From: an uncultured Phascolarctobacterium sp.
Lineage (GTDB): Bacteria > Bacillota > Negativicutes > Acidaminococcales > Acidaminococcaceae
Assembly (NCBI GenBank): GCA_949299135.1
Contig: CASFZG010000001.1
Coordinates: 124,001 to 188,000 of the forward strand
Length of the DNA: 64,000 nucleotides
Reading direction: 5' to 3'
Shown: in pieces, positions 55,671 through 64,000 of the stretch
Layout: each line of letters starts with the position of its first letter
Position numbering within the stretch: position 1 is the stretch's first letter
Program-made: the position numbers and the translations under genes
The notes under the pieces: generated by a model
Database searches by the model: none
Told to the model about the DNA's origin: nothing
The model's input: the letters and a program-made list of their open reading frames with translations, nothing else

Positions 55671-56300
55671 TCACAGTTTTTTATATATACAATTTGCATT
55701 GTTTTCGCAATTTTTGCAGTTTGAAGCTTTATTTTCACATTCATTGGTAATGCCGATAATTGCCGTTACCGATTTTACCGGAGCCAGCATGCCGCCTGCC
55801 GTCACTGTCAGCCCAATGCATTTTTGCGCATCAAGCATTCTTAAAATACGAGGCTGGTCTGTCAGCGCCCAGTCGGCATAACCGGGTGAAAAACGCGGCT
55901 TAAAATGCAGCCCGCCATATTCTGCGCTTATTTTTGCTTCTGTTTCGTCGCAGTAAGTTTCAATAAGCGCCGTACACACGGCCTGCCCGGCAGCGCCTTC
56001 GGCTATATTGGCCACAGCCATACGGCGCAGCATTATATCTGCTTTGGCACCAAGAGTCGCTGCCAAAAGTACGGCTCTGGTACAGCCTTTAATATGCGCG
56101 GCAAGTTTGGCGCTTTTAAAATATTCGCCGCCCAGCAGCACGCCGTCAGCGTCAACGCTGCAATCCAGAACGCGGTACACGCTGCGCGCCTGCACTTCGT
56201 TGCGCAGCTTTAAATACGCCAAATCTGCCAGCACGCCCGCGTTCTCGTCACCGGCGCGCCCGCCCATATAGCGGATGGCTTCGCTGCGGTCGTACTTCAT
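55671..56300 (-). CDS. Stand-alone methionine synthase reactivation protein
   Basis: 209-residue protein matching the AdoMet-binding activation domain of MetH as a separate chain. RFSPGYADWAL corresponds to the AdoMet-binding RxxxGY motif, preceded by AEGAAGQAVCTALIETYCDE. A C-terminal cysteine cluster (CENKASNCKNCENNANC) may bind metal; similar tails occur in other free-standing copies. It should rescue oxidised cob(II)alamin in the adjacent short MetH by reductive methylation. It overlaps metF by 4 nt and comes just before metH. Confidence 0.9.
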   Translation of the reverse strand: MKYDRSEAIRYMGGRAGDENAGVLADLAYLKLRNEVQARSVYRVLDCSVDADGVLLGGEYFKSAKLAAHIKGCTRAVLLAATLGAKADIMLRRMAVANIAEGAAGQAVCTALIETYCDETEAKISAEYGGLHFKPRFSPGYADWALTDQPRILRMLDAQKCIGLTVTAGGMLAPVKSVTAIIGITNECENKASNCKNCENNANCIYKKL

Positions 56301-57148
56301 TTGATAATCTCCGACAGATTTTTCATAATGCCGCGGATGATTTCCGGCTTGTTCATCGTGTAAACGTGGATGTTTTTAAAGCCGTTGGCAATCAGGTCGA
56401 TAATCTGCCCGAGGGCATAAGCAATGCCGGCCTGCATTAAAGCCTGCGGGTCGTCGGCAAAACGTTCCACAATCGCGCGGTAATGCGGCGGCAGCTTCGT
56501 TCCGCTCAGCTCGCAGATACGGTTAATCTGTTTGGCGTTGGTTACGGGCATAATGCCTGCCACCACCGGCACGTCGATGCCGTTGCGCAGCAGCCTGTAC
56601 ATATAGTTGTACATAATATTATTGTCAAAGCACATCTGCGATACCAAGAACTCGCAGCCTGCATCAATTTTCTTTTTGGTGTTTTCAATGTCGTTATCCA
56701 GTGAGCCTGCCTCCGGATGTCCTTCCGGATAGCATGCGCCGCCGATGCAGAAATCGCCGGACGCCGAAATTTTGCGCATCAAATCGCTGGCATGGGCAAA
56801 ATCACGCACGCCGCTTGTAACAGCGTCGCCGCGCAAAGCCAGCACGTTCTGCACTCCCGCCTTGCGGAAGTTGCCAAGCATGTCGTCAATCTTTGCTTCC
56901 GTCGCGTCGATACAGGTTAAATGCGCCAGCGCCGGAATGTTATGTTCCTCCACCGACTGCGCAATTGCCAGCGTCTGCCCGGCAGAAGTACCGCCAGCGC
57001 CGTAGGTAACGCTCATAAAATGCGGTTTGATAACGGCAATTTCATCAACTATTTTTAAAGCGTTCTGCAATTCCGACCCGGCTTTGGGCGGAAACAGCTC
57101 GCACGAAATACAAGGTTTATCGCTTTTTAACAGTTCTGTTATTTTCAT
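56297..57148 (-). CDS. metF: 5,10-methylenetetrahydrofolate reductase
   Basis: 283-residue flavoprotein (TIM barrel) that supplies methyltetrahydrofolate to MetH. ISCELFPPKAG contains the catalytic Glu, followed by SVTYGAGGTS, HLTCIDAT, LALRGDAVTSG, and CEFLVSQMCFDN. The ATG at 57148 has GAGGGGG 7 nt upstream. First gene of a three-gene methionine operon with all partners of one reaction cycle. I see no SAM riboswitch in its short leader. Confidence 0.96.
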   Translation of the reverse strand: MKITELLKSDKPCISCELFPPKAGSELQNALKIVDEIAVIKPHFMSVTYGAGGTSAGQTLAIAQSVEEHNIPALAHLTCIDATEAKIDDMLGNFRKAGVQNVLALRGDAVTSGVRDFAHASDLMRKISASGDFCIGGACYPEGHPEAGSLDNDIENTKKKIDAGCEFLVSQMCFDNNIMYNYMYRLLRNGIDVPVVAGIMPVTNAKQINRICELSGTKLPPHYRAIVERFADDPQALMQAGIAYALGQIIDLIANGFKNIHVYTMNKPEIIRGIMKNLSEIIK

Positions 57149-57252
57149 AAAAGTCCCCCTCATCGTACAATGTAATATCTATTTTACTACATTAACATCT
57201 TTTTTGCCATACGCATTTATTTTAAAGCCTGCATCATAAAGCTTAACAAATC

Positions 57253-57277
57253 CCTGCCGCGGCAGGATTTTATTTTT
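57253..57277 (+). terminator. Terminator-like hairpin upstream of the efflux operon
   Basis: CCTGC-CGCG-GCAGG (6-bp palindromic arms CCTGCC / GGCAGG, 57253-57266) is followed by ATTTTATTTTT on the plus strand, about 70 nt before the efflux genes. It could attenuate their transcript. No convincing promoter was found upstream or downstream. Confidence 0.45.
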
Positions 57278-57337
57278 ATCTGCCGAAATTCTAAGTAAAG
57301 CATCATTACCATAAAAAAGCATTGGAAGTGATTGGTT

Positions 57338-58447
57338 ATGCAGCTTTGGGAAAAATTACATTTAAGCAAAAAACAGTTAGCCATCGCCACTGCCGTTATC
57401 GCCGCAGGGCTGGTTTACCATTTTGCCACCGCAGTTTTAAATAAACCGCAGCCGGTTGCCGCCGTGCCCTATGTACGCACCGTTACCGCAGGCACGCACA
57501 GCACGCAGAACTACCTTGTGTACCCCGGCGAAGTGCGCGGACGCTACGAAAGCAACCTTGCCTTTCAGGTCAGCGGCAAAATAATCAGCCGTAATGTCAA
57601 TTTGGGCGACACCGTGCATGCAGGCGATGTTTTAATGCAGATTGACCCGCGCGACGTTGATGAAAACGTCAACGCTGCCCGCGCAGGTCTGGCATCTGCC
57701 AACGCCAACTTTTTGCTGGCCAGCGACAACGAAAAACGCTACCGTTCACTGCTGGCAAGCGGCGCTGTAAGCCAGGCCGTTTACGACCAGTACAACACAC
57801 AGCTGAAAGCCGCACAATCCACGCTGGAACAGGCCGAAGCACAGCTGGCGGCCGCGCTGAACCAGCTTGATTATACGCGCCTTGTAGCAAATAACGACGG
57901 CGTCATCTCAAGCATTACCGGCGAAGTCGGGCAGGTTGCCGCTGCCGGTACGCCTGTTGCAACGCTGGTGCGCGAAGGCGAAAAAGAAGTGCGCATTTAC
58001 ATACCCGAAAACAATTTAGCCAGCATCTCGCCCGGGCAAACTGCGGAAATAACCTTCTGGGCGCTGCCCGATGTCACCGTCAGCGGGCACATCCGCGAAA
58101 TCGCCCCGATGGCCGACCCGGTAACGCGCACCTATCAGGTCTGCGTTGCTATCGACAACATGCCGCCGCAGGTGCAGCTTGGCATGACGGCCAAAGTACA
58201 TTTTAACGACGGCAGCGAAAGCCTCATTATCCTGCCTAAGGCAGCAATTTACCAGACCGGCGACACGCCGCAGGTATGGATTGTTAAGGACAACCGCGTT
58301 GAGCTTGTGCCGGTGGAAATTGCCGGTTACGAAAACAACAGCATTATTATTAAAAGCGGCGTTGCAAACGGCGACGTTATTGTTACCGGCGGCGCTGCCA
58401 AACTTACGCCCGGCCAGCAGGTGCGTCTGGAAGGTGATGCGCAATGA
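57338..58447 (+). CDS. RND efflux periplasmic adaptor (membrane fusion protein)
   Basis: 369 residues. An N-terminal membrane anchor (KKQLAIATAVIAAGLVYHF) without a lipobox is followed by a biotinyl-lipoyl-like half (LAFQVSGKIISRNVNLGDTV). A coiled-coil hairpin (about 105-165) ends in QLDYTRLVANNDGVISS, then the beta-barrel domain (ISPGQTAEITFWALPDVTV). It bridges the RND pump to an outer-membrane channel. ATG 57338 lies behind GGAAGTG; the upstream TTG is not needed. Stop and next start overlap (ATGA). Confidence 0.93.
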   Translation: MQLWEKLHLSKKQLAIATAVIAAGLVYHFATAVLNKPQPVAAVPYVRTVTAGTHSTQNYLVYPGEVRGRYESNLAFQVSGKIISRNVNLGDTVHAGDVLMQIDPRDVDENVNAARAGLASANANFLLASDNEKRYRSLLASGAVSQAVYDQYNTQLKAAQSTLEQAEAQLAAALNQLDYTRLVANNDGVISSITGEVGQVAAAGTPVATLVREGEKEVRIYIPENNLASISPGQTAEITFWALPDVTVSGHIREIAPMADPVTRTYQVCVAIDNMPPQVQLGMTAKVHFNDGSESLIILPKAAIYQTGDTPQVWIVKDNRVELVPVEIAGYENNSIIIKSGVANGDVIVTGGAAKLTPGQQVRLEGDAQ

Positions 58448-61400
58448 AAAGAGCTAACCTTGCTTCGTGGAGCATTACGCACCGGCAGATAATTTACTTT
58501 TTTATGTTTCTGTGCCTCGTGGCGGGCATTTACAGCTATAACACGCTCGGCCGCGCGGAAGACCCCAGCTTTACCGTCAAGCAGATGGTAATTTCGGCGG
58601 CGTGGCCCGGCGCGACAGCCCAGGAAATGGAAGAACAGGTTGCCGACAAGCTGGAAAAACAGGCGCAGGCTTCCACCGATATTGATTACATTACAAGTTA
58701 TTCACGCCCCGGCATCTGCGTCGTCAATGTTTACTTAAAAGAAGACGTGGCGAAGGAAGATGTGCGCCCGCACTGGCTGGAGCTGCGCAATATGATTAAT
58801 GATATCAAGGCCGACCTGCCAAACGGCGTGTACGGCCCGTATTTTAACGACCGCTTTGACGACGTTTACGGCAATATCTACGCGCTCACTTCGGACAGCT
58901 TCAGCTATGAAGATATGCGCCGCAAAGCCGAAGACATCAAACGCATTTTTTATACCGTACCGGACGTGAAAAAAGTTGAGCTTATCGGCGTCCAGCCGGA
59001 AAAAATTTATCTGGAAGTCAGCAACAATAAGCTGGCGCAGCTGGGCATACCGCTTGATACGCTTGCCGCCGCCATTCAGGCGCAGACGGCCATGGTGCCC
59101 GCCGGTATGAGCGAAACGCCGGACGATAATGTTTACCTGCGCCTTACCGGTATGCCGGACGCAGTGGAAAACATCGCTTCGCTGCCGATACAGGCTAACG
59201 GGCGCGTGTTCCGCCTTGGCGACATCGCCGATGTTAAACGCGGCTACGCCGACCCGCCCGAGCCGAAATTCTTTTTCAACGGGCAGCCCGCTGTCGGCAT
59301 CGCACTTTCCATGGAGGACGGCGGCAATAACATCCGCCTGGGCGAAAATTTAGCCAATATTATTACGCAGATTACCGCCGGGCTGCCGCTGGGTTTTGAG
59401 CTGCATCAGGTTGCCAACCAGCCGGAAGTTGTAAAAAACTCCATCGACGAATTTACACAGAGCCTGAAAGAAGCCGTCATCATCGTGCTGGCGGTAAGCC
59501 TCATCAGCCTTGGCAGGCGCTGTGGCTATGTAATTTCCGTCTGCATCCCGCTGGTACTGCTGGGCACGTTCATCGGCATGTACGCGCTGGGCATCGACCT
59601 GCACAAGGTATCGCTCGGTGCGCTGATTATCGCACTGGGCATGCTGGTTGACGACGCCATTGTTGTGGTGGAACTTATGGAAATCAAGCTGGCTGAAGGC
59701 TGGGACCGCATAAAAGCCGCCAGCTACGCTTTTGAAACCTGCGCTGTACCGCTGCTCGTCGGCACGGTTATCACCTGCGTCGGCTTTACGCCGATATATT
59801 TTTCCAAAGGCAATGTCGGCGAATTTGCCGGCAGTTTGTTTGTGGTTATCAGCCTGGCGCTGATGCTGTCGTGGGTAGTATCGGCAACCGTTGCGCCCGT
59901 GCTGGGCTATGAATGGGTACACCCCAAAAAGATTGCCGAAGGCAGCGCTTACACCACGCCGTTTTACCGGAAATTCCGCAGCCTGCTGACCTGGGCGCTA
60001 ACGCACCGCGCCGTTGTTATCGCGCTCACCGTCGGCGCATTCTGCGGCTCGCTGTTTTTAACCAAATTTATAGATAAGGAATTTTTCCCGCCTTCCGTAC
60101 GTCCGGAGCTGCTGGTTGAAATCAACATGCCGGAAGGCAGCAGCATTAAAGCAACCGAAAAAGCCGCACTGAAACTGACCGATATTTTGAAGGACGACAC
60201 GGATATTTTAAACATCGGCACTTATGTCGGCGAAAGCGCGCCACGATTTGTACTTGTAGTTGAACCGGTGCAGCCGCGCGAAAATTACGCCCAGCTTGTC
60301 ATCCTCACCAAAGATGTGGAAGCCAAAAACAGGCTGGAACAAAAAATTAACGAACTTGCCGCACGCGAAATCCCCGAAGCCGTTATTTACAGCAAATCCA
60401 TCCCGCTCGGTCCGCCTTCGGCATACCCGGTAATGCTGCGCGTATCCGCACCGACGGAAGCAATGGCAAAAGATTACGCCCAGCAGGTACGCGATACCGC
60501 CTTGCAGAACCCCGCCGTTACCATGACGCGTTTTGACTGGATGGAAAAAACAGGCGCGGTTAAAGTAGCTATCGACAACGACAAGCTGCGGCAGATGGGC
60601 ATTGACCGCCAGACCGTTGCCATGGCGTTGCAGGCAGAACTCAGCGGCTACACCGTATCGCAGTATTACGAAGGCGACCAGGCTATCGACCTTGTGTTCC
60701 GCCTTGATGCTGCCGACCGCAATAAAATTTCCGACCTGCGGCTGCTGTCCATTCCCACAAGCAAGGGCAGCGTACCGCTGGCACAGGTGGCAAACATCAG
60801 CTACGAAGCTGAAGATAACATGATCTGGCGGCGCAACCTGCTGCCGACCGTTACCGTTAACGCGGGCATTGCCCCCGGTTACACCGGCAACGACGTAACG
60901 CAGCAAATTTACGACAGCCTCGTTGATTTGCGCAGCAGCCTGCCGCCCGGCGTCAGCATCGAAATCGGCGGCCCACTGGAAAGCAGCAACAAAGCGCTGA
61001 ACTACCTGCTTGTACCGCTGCCGGTTATGTTCATCACCATGCTGGTTCTGCTGATGCTGCAGCTAAAAGATTTGCGCAAACTGTTCATCATCGTCTGCAC
61101 CGCGCCGATGGGTATTATCGGCGTCGTTATCGGACTGCTGTTGTTTAACTCGTCCATGGGCTTTCTGGCGCAGCTCGGCATCCTGTCGCTGACGGGCATA
61201 ATCATCCGCAATTCCGTCGTACTTATCGACCAGATTGATTTGCATTTGGCAGCAGGCATGAAGCCTTACGAAGCGGTACTGGAATCCGCAATTGTGCGTT
61301 TCCGTCCCATCATGCTGGCAGCGCTCACTACAGTGCTCGGTCTTGTGCCGATGTTCACCAACCCCTTCTGGGAATCCATGGCCGTCGCTATCGCCTGCGG

Positions 61401-61479
61401 CCTTACCGGCGCAACCATGCTGACGCTCGTAGTATTGCCGGTAATCTATTCAATAATGTTCAAAATAACAAAAGCGTAA
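58444..61479 (+). CDS. RND-family efflux permease (AcrB/MMPL-like HAE1 type)
   Basis: 1,011-residue proton-driven pump with twelve membrane helices and two large periplasmic loops. The proton-relay motif LGMLVDDAIVVVELMEIKL has the two essential Asp residues in helix 4. The second half shows LLMLQLKDLRKLFIIVCTAP (in TM9-10 region), SLTGIIIRNSVVLIDQID and ALTTVLGLVPMF. Likely exports drugs, bile acids or lipids; the substrate is unknown. No TolC-type gene follows, so the outer-membrane partner must be encoded elsewhere. The pump itself implies a two-membrane cell envelope. Confidence 0.95.
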   Translation: MKRANLASWSITHRQIIYFFMFLCLVAGIYSYNTLGRAEDPSFTVKQMVISAAWPGATAQEMEEQVADKLEKQAQASTDIDYITSYSRPGICVVNVYLKEDVAKEDVRPHWLELRNMINDIKADLPNGVYGPYFNDRFDDVYGNIYALTSDSFSYEDMRRKAEDIKRIFYTVPDVKKVELIGVQPEKIYLEVSNNKLAQLGIPLDTLAAAIQAQTAMVPAGMSETPDDNVYLRLTGMPDAVENIASLPIQANGRVFRLGDIADVKRGYADPPEPKFFFNGQPAVGIALSMEDGGNNIRLGENLANIITQITAGLPLGFELHQVANQPEVVKNSIDEFTQSLKEAVIIVLAVSLISLGRRCGYVISVCIPLVLLGTFIGMYALGIDLHKVSLGALIIALGMLVDDAIVVVELMEIKLAEGWDRIKAASYAFETCAVPLLVGTVITCVGFTPIYFSKGNVGEFAGSLFVVISLALMLSWVVSATVAPVLGYEWVHPKKIAEGSAYTTPFYRKFRSLLTWALTHRAVVIALTVGAFCGSLFLTKFIDKEFFPPSVRPELLVEINMPEGSSIKATEKAALKLTDILKDDTDILNIGTYVGESAPRFVLVVEPVQPRENYAQLVILTKDVEAKNRLEQKINELAAREIPEAVIYSKSIPLGPPSAYPVMLRVSAPTEAMAKDYAQQVRDTALQNPAVTMTRFDWMEKTGAVKVAIDNDKLRQMGIDRQTVAMALQAELSGYTVSQYYEGDQAIDLVFRLDAADRNKISDLRLLSIPTSKGSVPLAQVANISYEAEDNMIWRRNLLPTVTVNAGIAPGYTGNDVTQQIYDSLVDLRSSLPPGVSIEIGGPLESSNKALNYLLVPLPVMFITMLVLLMLQLKDLRKLFIIVCTAPMGIIGVVIGLLLFNSSMGFLAQLGILSLTGIIIRNSVVLIDQIDLHLAAGMKPYEAVLESAIVRFRPIMLAALTTVLGLVPMFTNPFWESMAVAIACGLTGATMLTLVVLPVIYSIMFKITKA

Positions 61480-61502
61480 AATAAAGTTTGTGTTGAGATG
61501 CA

Positions 61503-61541
61503 GAAAAGCGCACCGTACTTTTACAGCATAGTGCGCTTTTG
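61503..61541. terminator. Bidirectional terminator between the RND pump and aroQ
   Basis: AAAAGCGCAC pairs with GTGCGCTTTT around a 17-nt loop. A/T runs on both sides end both converging operons. Confidence 0.82.
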
Positions 61542-61554
61542 TTGTTTAAGTTTT

Positions 61555-61995
61555 TTATTTTTCATCCGGCAAGGCCGCCAAAGCACGCATAGCTAACGAG
61601 TAGCCCATAAAGCCCAGCCCGCAGATTTGCCCGATGCAGGCAGGCGCCGTTACCGATTTATGGCGGAACTCCTCACGCGCGTGCACATTGCTTAAATGCA
61701 CTTCAACGGCGGGCAGCGCCACGCCTTTTAGCGCATCCAAAAGCGCCACGCTGTAATGCGTATAAGCGGCAGGGTTAATAACAATGCCGTCGTATTTGCC
61801 GTAAGCGTCCTGAATGAAGGTAACAATTTCGCCTTCGTAATTGCTCTGGCAAATATCAACGCTGACGCCGATTGCTTCGGCTTCTTTAGTAATAAACGCA
61901 CACAAAGCGCCGTAATCCTGCGCGCCGTAAACATTTTTTTCACGGATGCCCAGCAAATTGATGTTAGGCCCGTTAATAACCAAAATTTTTTTCAT
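61555..61995 (-). CDS. aroQ: 3-dehydroquinate dehydratase, type II
   Basis: 146-residue dodecamer-forming enzyme of the shikimate pathway. INGPNINLLGIREKNVYG carries the catalytic Tyr in its lid loop, then CQSNYEGEIVTFIQDA, INPAAYTHYSVALLDAL and EVHLSNVHAREEFRH with the catalytic His. Overlaps aroK by 4 nt. Confidence 0.97.
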   Translation of the reverse strand: MKKILVINGPNINLLGIREKNVYGAQDYGALCAFITKEAEAIGVSVDICQSNYEGEIVTFIQDAYGKYDGIVINPAAYTHYSVALLDALKGVALPAVEVHLSNVHAREEFRHKSVTAPACIGQICGLGFMGYSLAMRALAALPDEK

Positions 61996-62492
61996 TTCTT
62001 CATCTCCCCGGCAATCTGTAAAAGCTGCTGCAATGCGTCTTCCACGCCGCTTACGTTCTGCACCGTGTAAGCGGCATATTTTTTATACAGCTCTATGCGC
62101 TCGTTGTAAAGTTCAAAAATACGCTGCGTCCCTGCAGCCAAAAGCGGGCGCGTTTGTATTTCCACATCGCTTACAATCGCTTCCGGCGGACGGTCGATAA
62201 AAACAACGCAGCCCGTTTTTTGGTAAGCCTGCATGCTCGCTGCGCGCTTGACCACACCGCCGCCGGCCGCAATAACGCAGCCTTCTTTTTGCGATAAGTA
62301 TTCCGCCGTGCGCTGTTCTGCTTCGCGGAACACATCCTCACCCTGCGCGAAAAATTCTTTTATCGTGTAAGGCTCGCGTGCTTCCAGAACATCGTCGGCG
62401 TCGTAAAAATCAACTTTTAACCGCACTGCCAGCATTTTGCCAAGCGTTGTTTTGCCGCAGCCCGGCATACCGATTAACACTATATTTTTCAT
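61992..62492 (-). CDS. aroK: Shikimate kinase
   Basis: 166 residues. P-loop LIGMPGCGKTTLGKML, DADDVLEAREPYTIKEFFAQGEDVFRE (shikimate-binding Asp and Arg), then VIAAGGGVVKR and the lid region TRPLL. Overlaps aroE by 4 nt (ATGA), so translation is coupled. Confidence 0.96.
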   Translation of the reverse strand: MKNIVLIGMPGCGKTTLGKMLAVRLKVDFYDADDVLEAREPYTIKEFFAQGEDVFREAEQRTAEYLSQKEGCVIAAGGGVVKRAASMQAYQKTGCVVFIDRPPEAIVSDVEIQTRPLLAAGTQRIFELYNERIELYKKYAAYTVQNVSGVEDALQQLLQIAGEMKK

Positions 62493-63310
62493 GGCTTCTG
62501 CCCCAGCCTTTGCGTAATTTTAACTGCCAAATCCGTGCCCAGCCTGCGCCCCTGCCAGATTTCCTGCGCCGCCACTGCCTGCGCCGCCAGCATCAGCAGC
62601 CCGTTAACAGCCGTTTTGCCAGCACTGTGTGCCATGCGCAAAAATTCCGTTTCCGCAGGGTTATAAATTAAATCCACCGCCGCCGCAAAATTTTTAACCA
62701 CATCCGCACTCACCGGGCTGACGCCTGTTTTGGGGTACATGCCCACCGGCGTGCAGTTAATAATAATGTCGCCGTTTTCCTGTTCCAGTTCCGCATAACT
62801 TAAACAGCGCACCTTTGCGCCCGCGCAGATGTTTAAAACCTGCTGCGGTATTTCCTGCGGTGTGCGCGATACCAAAAGCACTTCGGCAATGTCTCCTTTG
62901 GCAAGATACTGCAAAACCGCGCGCGACGCGCCGCCAATACCCAGCACCGCCGCTTTTTTGCCGCGCACTTCTATGCCGTTATGCTCCAGCATCATGCCAA
63001 AGCCCAGCCAGTCGGTATTGTAGCCGCAGCTTTTGCCGTTTTTAAAACCAATAGTGTTCACCGCGCCGATAGCCGCAGCTTCTTCGGCAATGCTGTCCAA
63101 AAACGGCATCACTTCAATTTTATGCGGAATGGTTACGTTAACACCGTTGTACTGCGCCGCTATTCGCGGCAGCTCCGTGCCCAGCGCTTCCGTCGGCAGC
63201 TCTATCAATTTGTAATCCGCCGCAAGGCCCAGTTCTTCAAAAATAATCTGATGAATCTGCGGCGACAGGCTGTGCCCAAGTTTGGCACCAAGTAAACCAA
63301 AATGCTGCAT
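62489..63310 (-). CDS. aroE: Shikimate dehydrogenase
   Basis: 273 residues. LLGAKLGHSLSPQIH binds shikimate, NVTIPHK provides the catalytic Lys, NTDWLGF the Asp. The NADP domain has VLGIGGASRAVLQYLA. GLLMLAAQAVAAQEIWQGR closes the chain. It begins 1 nt after the pheA stop. Confidence 0.97.
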   Translation of the reverse strand: MQHFGLLGAKLGHSLSPQIHQIIFEELGLAADYKLIELPTEALGTELPRIAAQYNGVNVTIPHKIEVMPFLDSIAEEAAAIGAVNTIGFKNGKSCGYNTDWLGFGMMLEHNGIEVRGKKAAVLGIGGASRAVLQYLAKGDIAEVLLVSRTPQEIPQQVLNICAGAKVRCLSYAELEQENGDIIINCTPVGMYPKTGVSPVSADVVKNFAAAVDLIYNPAETEFLRMAHSAGKTAVNGLLMLAAQAVAAQEIWQGRRLGTDLAVKITQRLGQKP

Positions 63311-63311
63311 T

Positions 63312-64000
63312 TTATCTCTCCTGCTTCATATCGCTGCGGTAGTTGCCTAAAATTCTGAAGTACGCGCAGTTATCGCTCAGCATGCGCACAGTTTCCTGCA
63401 CGTTGGTATCGGCAAGGTTGCCCATCAAATCAATGTGGAAGAAATACTCCCACGATTTTCCTTCAATCGGGCGCGATTCCAGATTGGTCAGGTTCAAACC
63501 GCTGTGGTAAAAATATCCCAGCACGCGGTAAAGCGAGCCCGGCTCGTGCTTAACGGCGATAACCAGCGTAATTTTATCGGCGTCGGCGCTGTGTTCCGCC
63601 TCGTTGGCGATAATGATAAAGCGCGTGGTATTGTTGCCGTTGTAATTGATGTTCGCCGCCAGAATTTGCAGGCCGTACAGTTCCGCCGCCTGTTTGCCTG
63701 CCACCGCCGCCAAATGCAGGCTGCCGCTTTCCTTAACTGCTTCCGCACTTTTGGACGTACTGTAATAAGGCACCAGTTTTATCTGCGGGTATTCCGCAAA
63801 AAAATCCTTACACTGCGCAAAGCCCTGCGGATGCGAATAAACTTCCGTAATGCCGCTGAGCGTTGCGCCCGGCAGCGCCATTAAATTATGCTCAATCTTC
63901 ACGCATTTTTCGCCTGTAATGTAGCAGCCGTAATGGCGAAGAAGGTCATACACTTCGGTAATGCCACCGGTGCTGGAATTTTCTACCGGCAGCACGCCAT
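63312..64000 (-). CDS. pheA: Prephenate dehydratase, 5' end outside window
   Basis: 229 codons are visible, open at base 64000. GVLPVENSSTGGITEVYDLL belongs to the substrate-binding core of the PDT domain, and NNTTRFIII contains the essential TRF. From about 80 residues before the end an ACT domain starts (KHEPGSLYRVLGYF) with LESRPIEGKSWEYFFHIDL, the phenylalanine-binding ESRP motif, so feedback inhibition is likely. Whether a chorismate mutase domain precedes it cannot be seen. First visible gene of pheA-aroE-aroK-aroQ. Confidence 0.95.
   Translation of the reverse strand, partial: GVLPVENSSTGGITEVYDLLRHYGCYITGEKCVKIEHNLMALPGATLSGITEVYSHPQGFAQCKDFFAEYPQIKLVPYYSTSKSAEAVKESGSLHLAAVAGKQAAELYGLQILAANINYNGNNTTRFIIIANEAEHSADADKITLVIAVKHEPGSLYRVLGYFYHSGLNLTNLESRPIEGKSWEYFFHIDLMGNLADTNVQETVRMLSDNCAYFRILGNYRSDMKQER

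Noticed and set aside
57149-57331. SAM riboswitch or T-box ahead of metF
   Set aside because: The leader is short and AT-rich with no SAM-I core or T-box sequence.

Overview
The window reads as a core chromosomal segment of a diderm Firmicute of the class Negativicutes, most plausibly Acidaminococcaceae (Phascolarctobacterium-like). This is inferred from gene content, not from a database search. The Firmicute signature is the gene order: an mraZ-rsmH-ftsL-mur cluster, smc-ftsY / ylxM-ffh-rpsP-khpA-ylqD-rimM-trmD-rplS, a cggR-headed glycolytic operon, and sigma-A promoters with strong GGAGG ribosome binding sites. The outer membrane is implied by a YadA-type trimeric autotransporter and an RND efflux pump. 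Most genes are on the minus strand in tight operons, often with 1-8 nt overlaps. I see no tRNA, rRNA, CRISPR, IS element or prophage.

Layout. 1-12104 (minus): division and cell-wall cluster mraZ-rsmH-ftsL-murE-murF-mraY-murD-murG-murC-ddl-ftsQ-DUF881, under a promoter whose -10 lies inside a three-repeat MraZ box. ftsI, ftsW and murB are absent from their usual places. 12226-18421: accessory segment with a DUF1858 protein, an unknown HTH protein, two small secreted proteins, a 1,004-residue trimeric autotransporter with an unusual tail beyond its membrane anchor, an undescribed 52-codon transcription unit, and a hicAB toxin-antitoxin pair. 18463-28149: translation, protein targeting and chromosome segregation genes (rplS, SPOUT methyltransferase, trmD, rimM, ylqD, khpA, rpsP, ffh, ylxM, ftsY, smc).

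28150-37160: a DUF805 membrane protein, then the glycolytic operon cggR-gap-(pgk-tpiA fusion)-gpmI-eno with a gamma-glutamyltransferase gene at its end. 37239-37385 can fold into a long rod-shaped RNA that I cannot assign. 37570-39434: queC-queT-queF under a preQ1-I riboswitch and terminator. 39497-46067: phosphate regulon pstS-pstC-pstA-pstB-phoU-phoB-phoR with a Pho box; PstS has its two halves in circularly permuted order. 46226-47287: a TPR protein. 47379-52168: branched-chain amino acid ABC transporter livJ-H-M-G-F. 52548-53195: a cyclase-family hydrolase. 53296-57148: metF, a free-standing MetH reactivation protein, and a MetH lacking that domain. 57338-61479: an RND efflux pair. 61555-64000: pheA (cut by the window edge), aroE, aroK, aroQ.

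The most notable items are the permuted PstS, the PGK-TIM fusion, the autotransporter tail, the rod RNA at 37.3 kb, the small unit at 17.5-17.8 kb and the wall cluster without its septal synthase pair.
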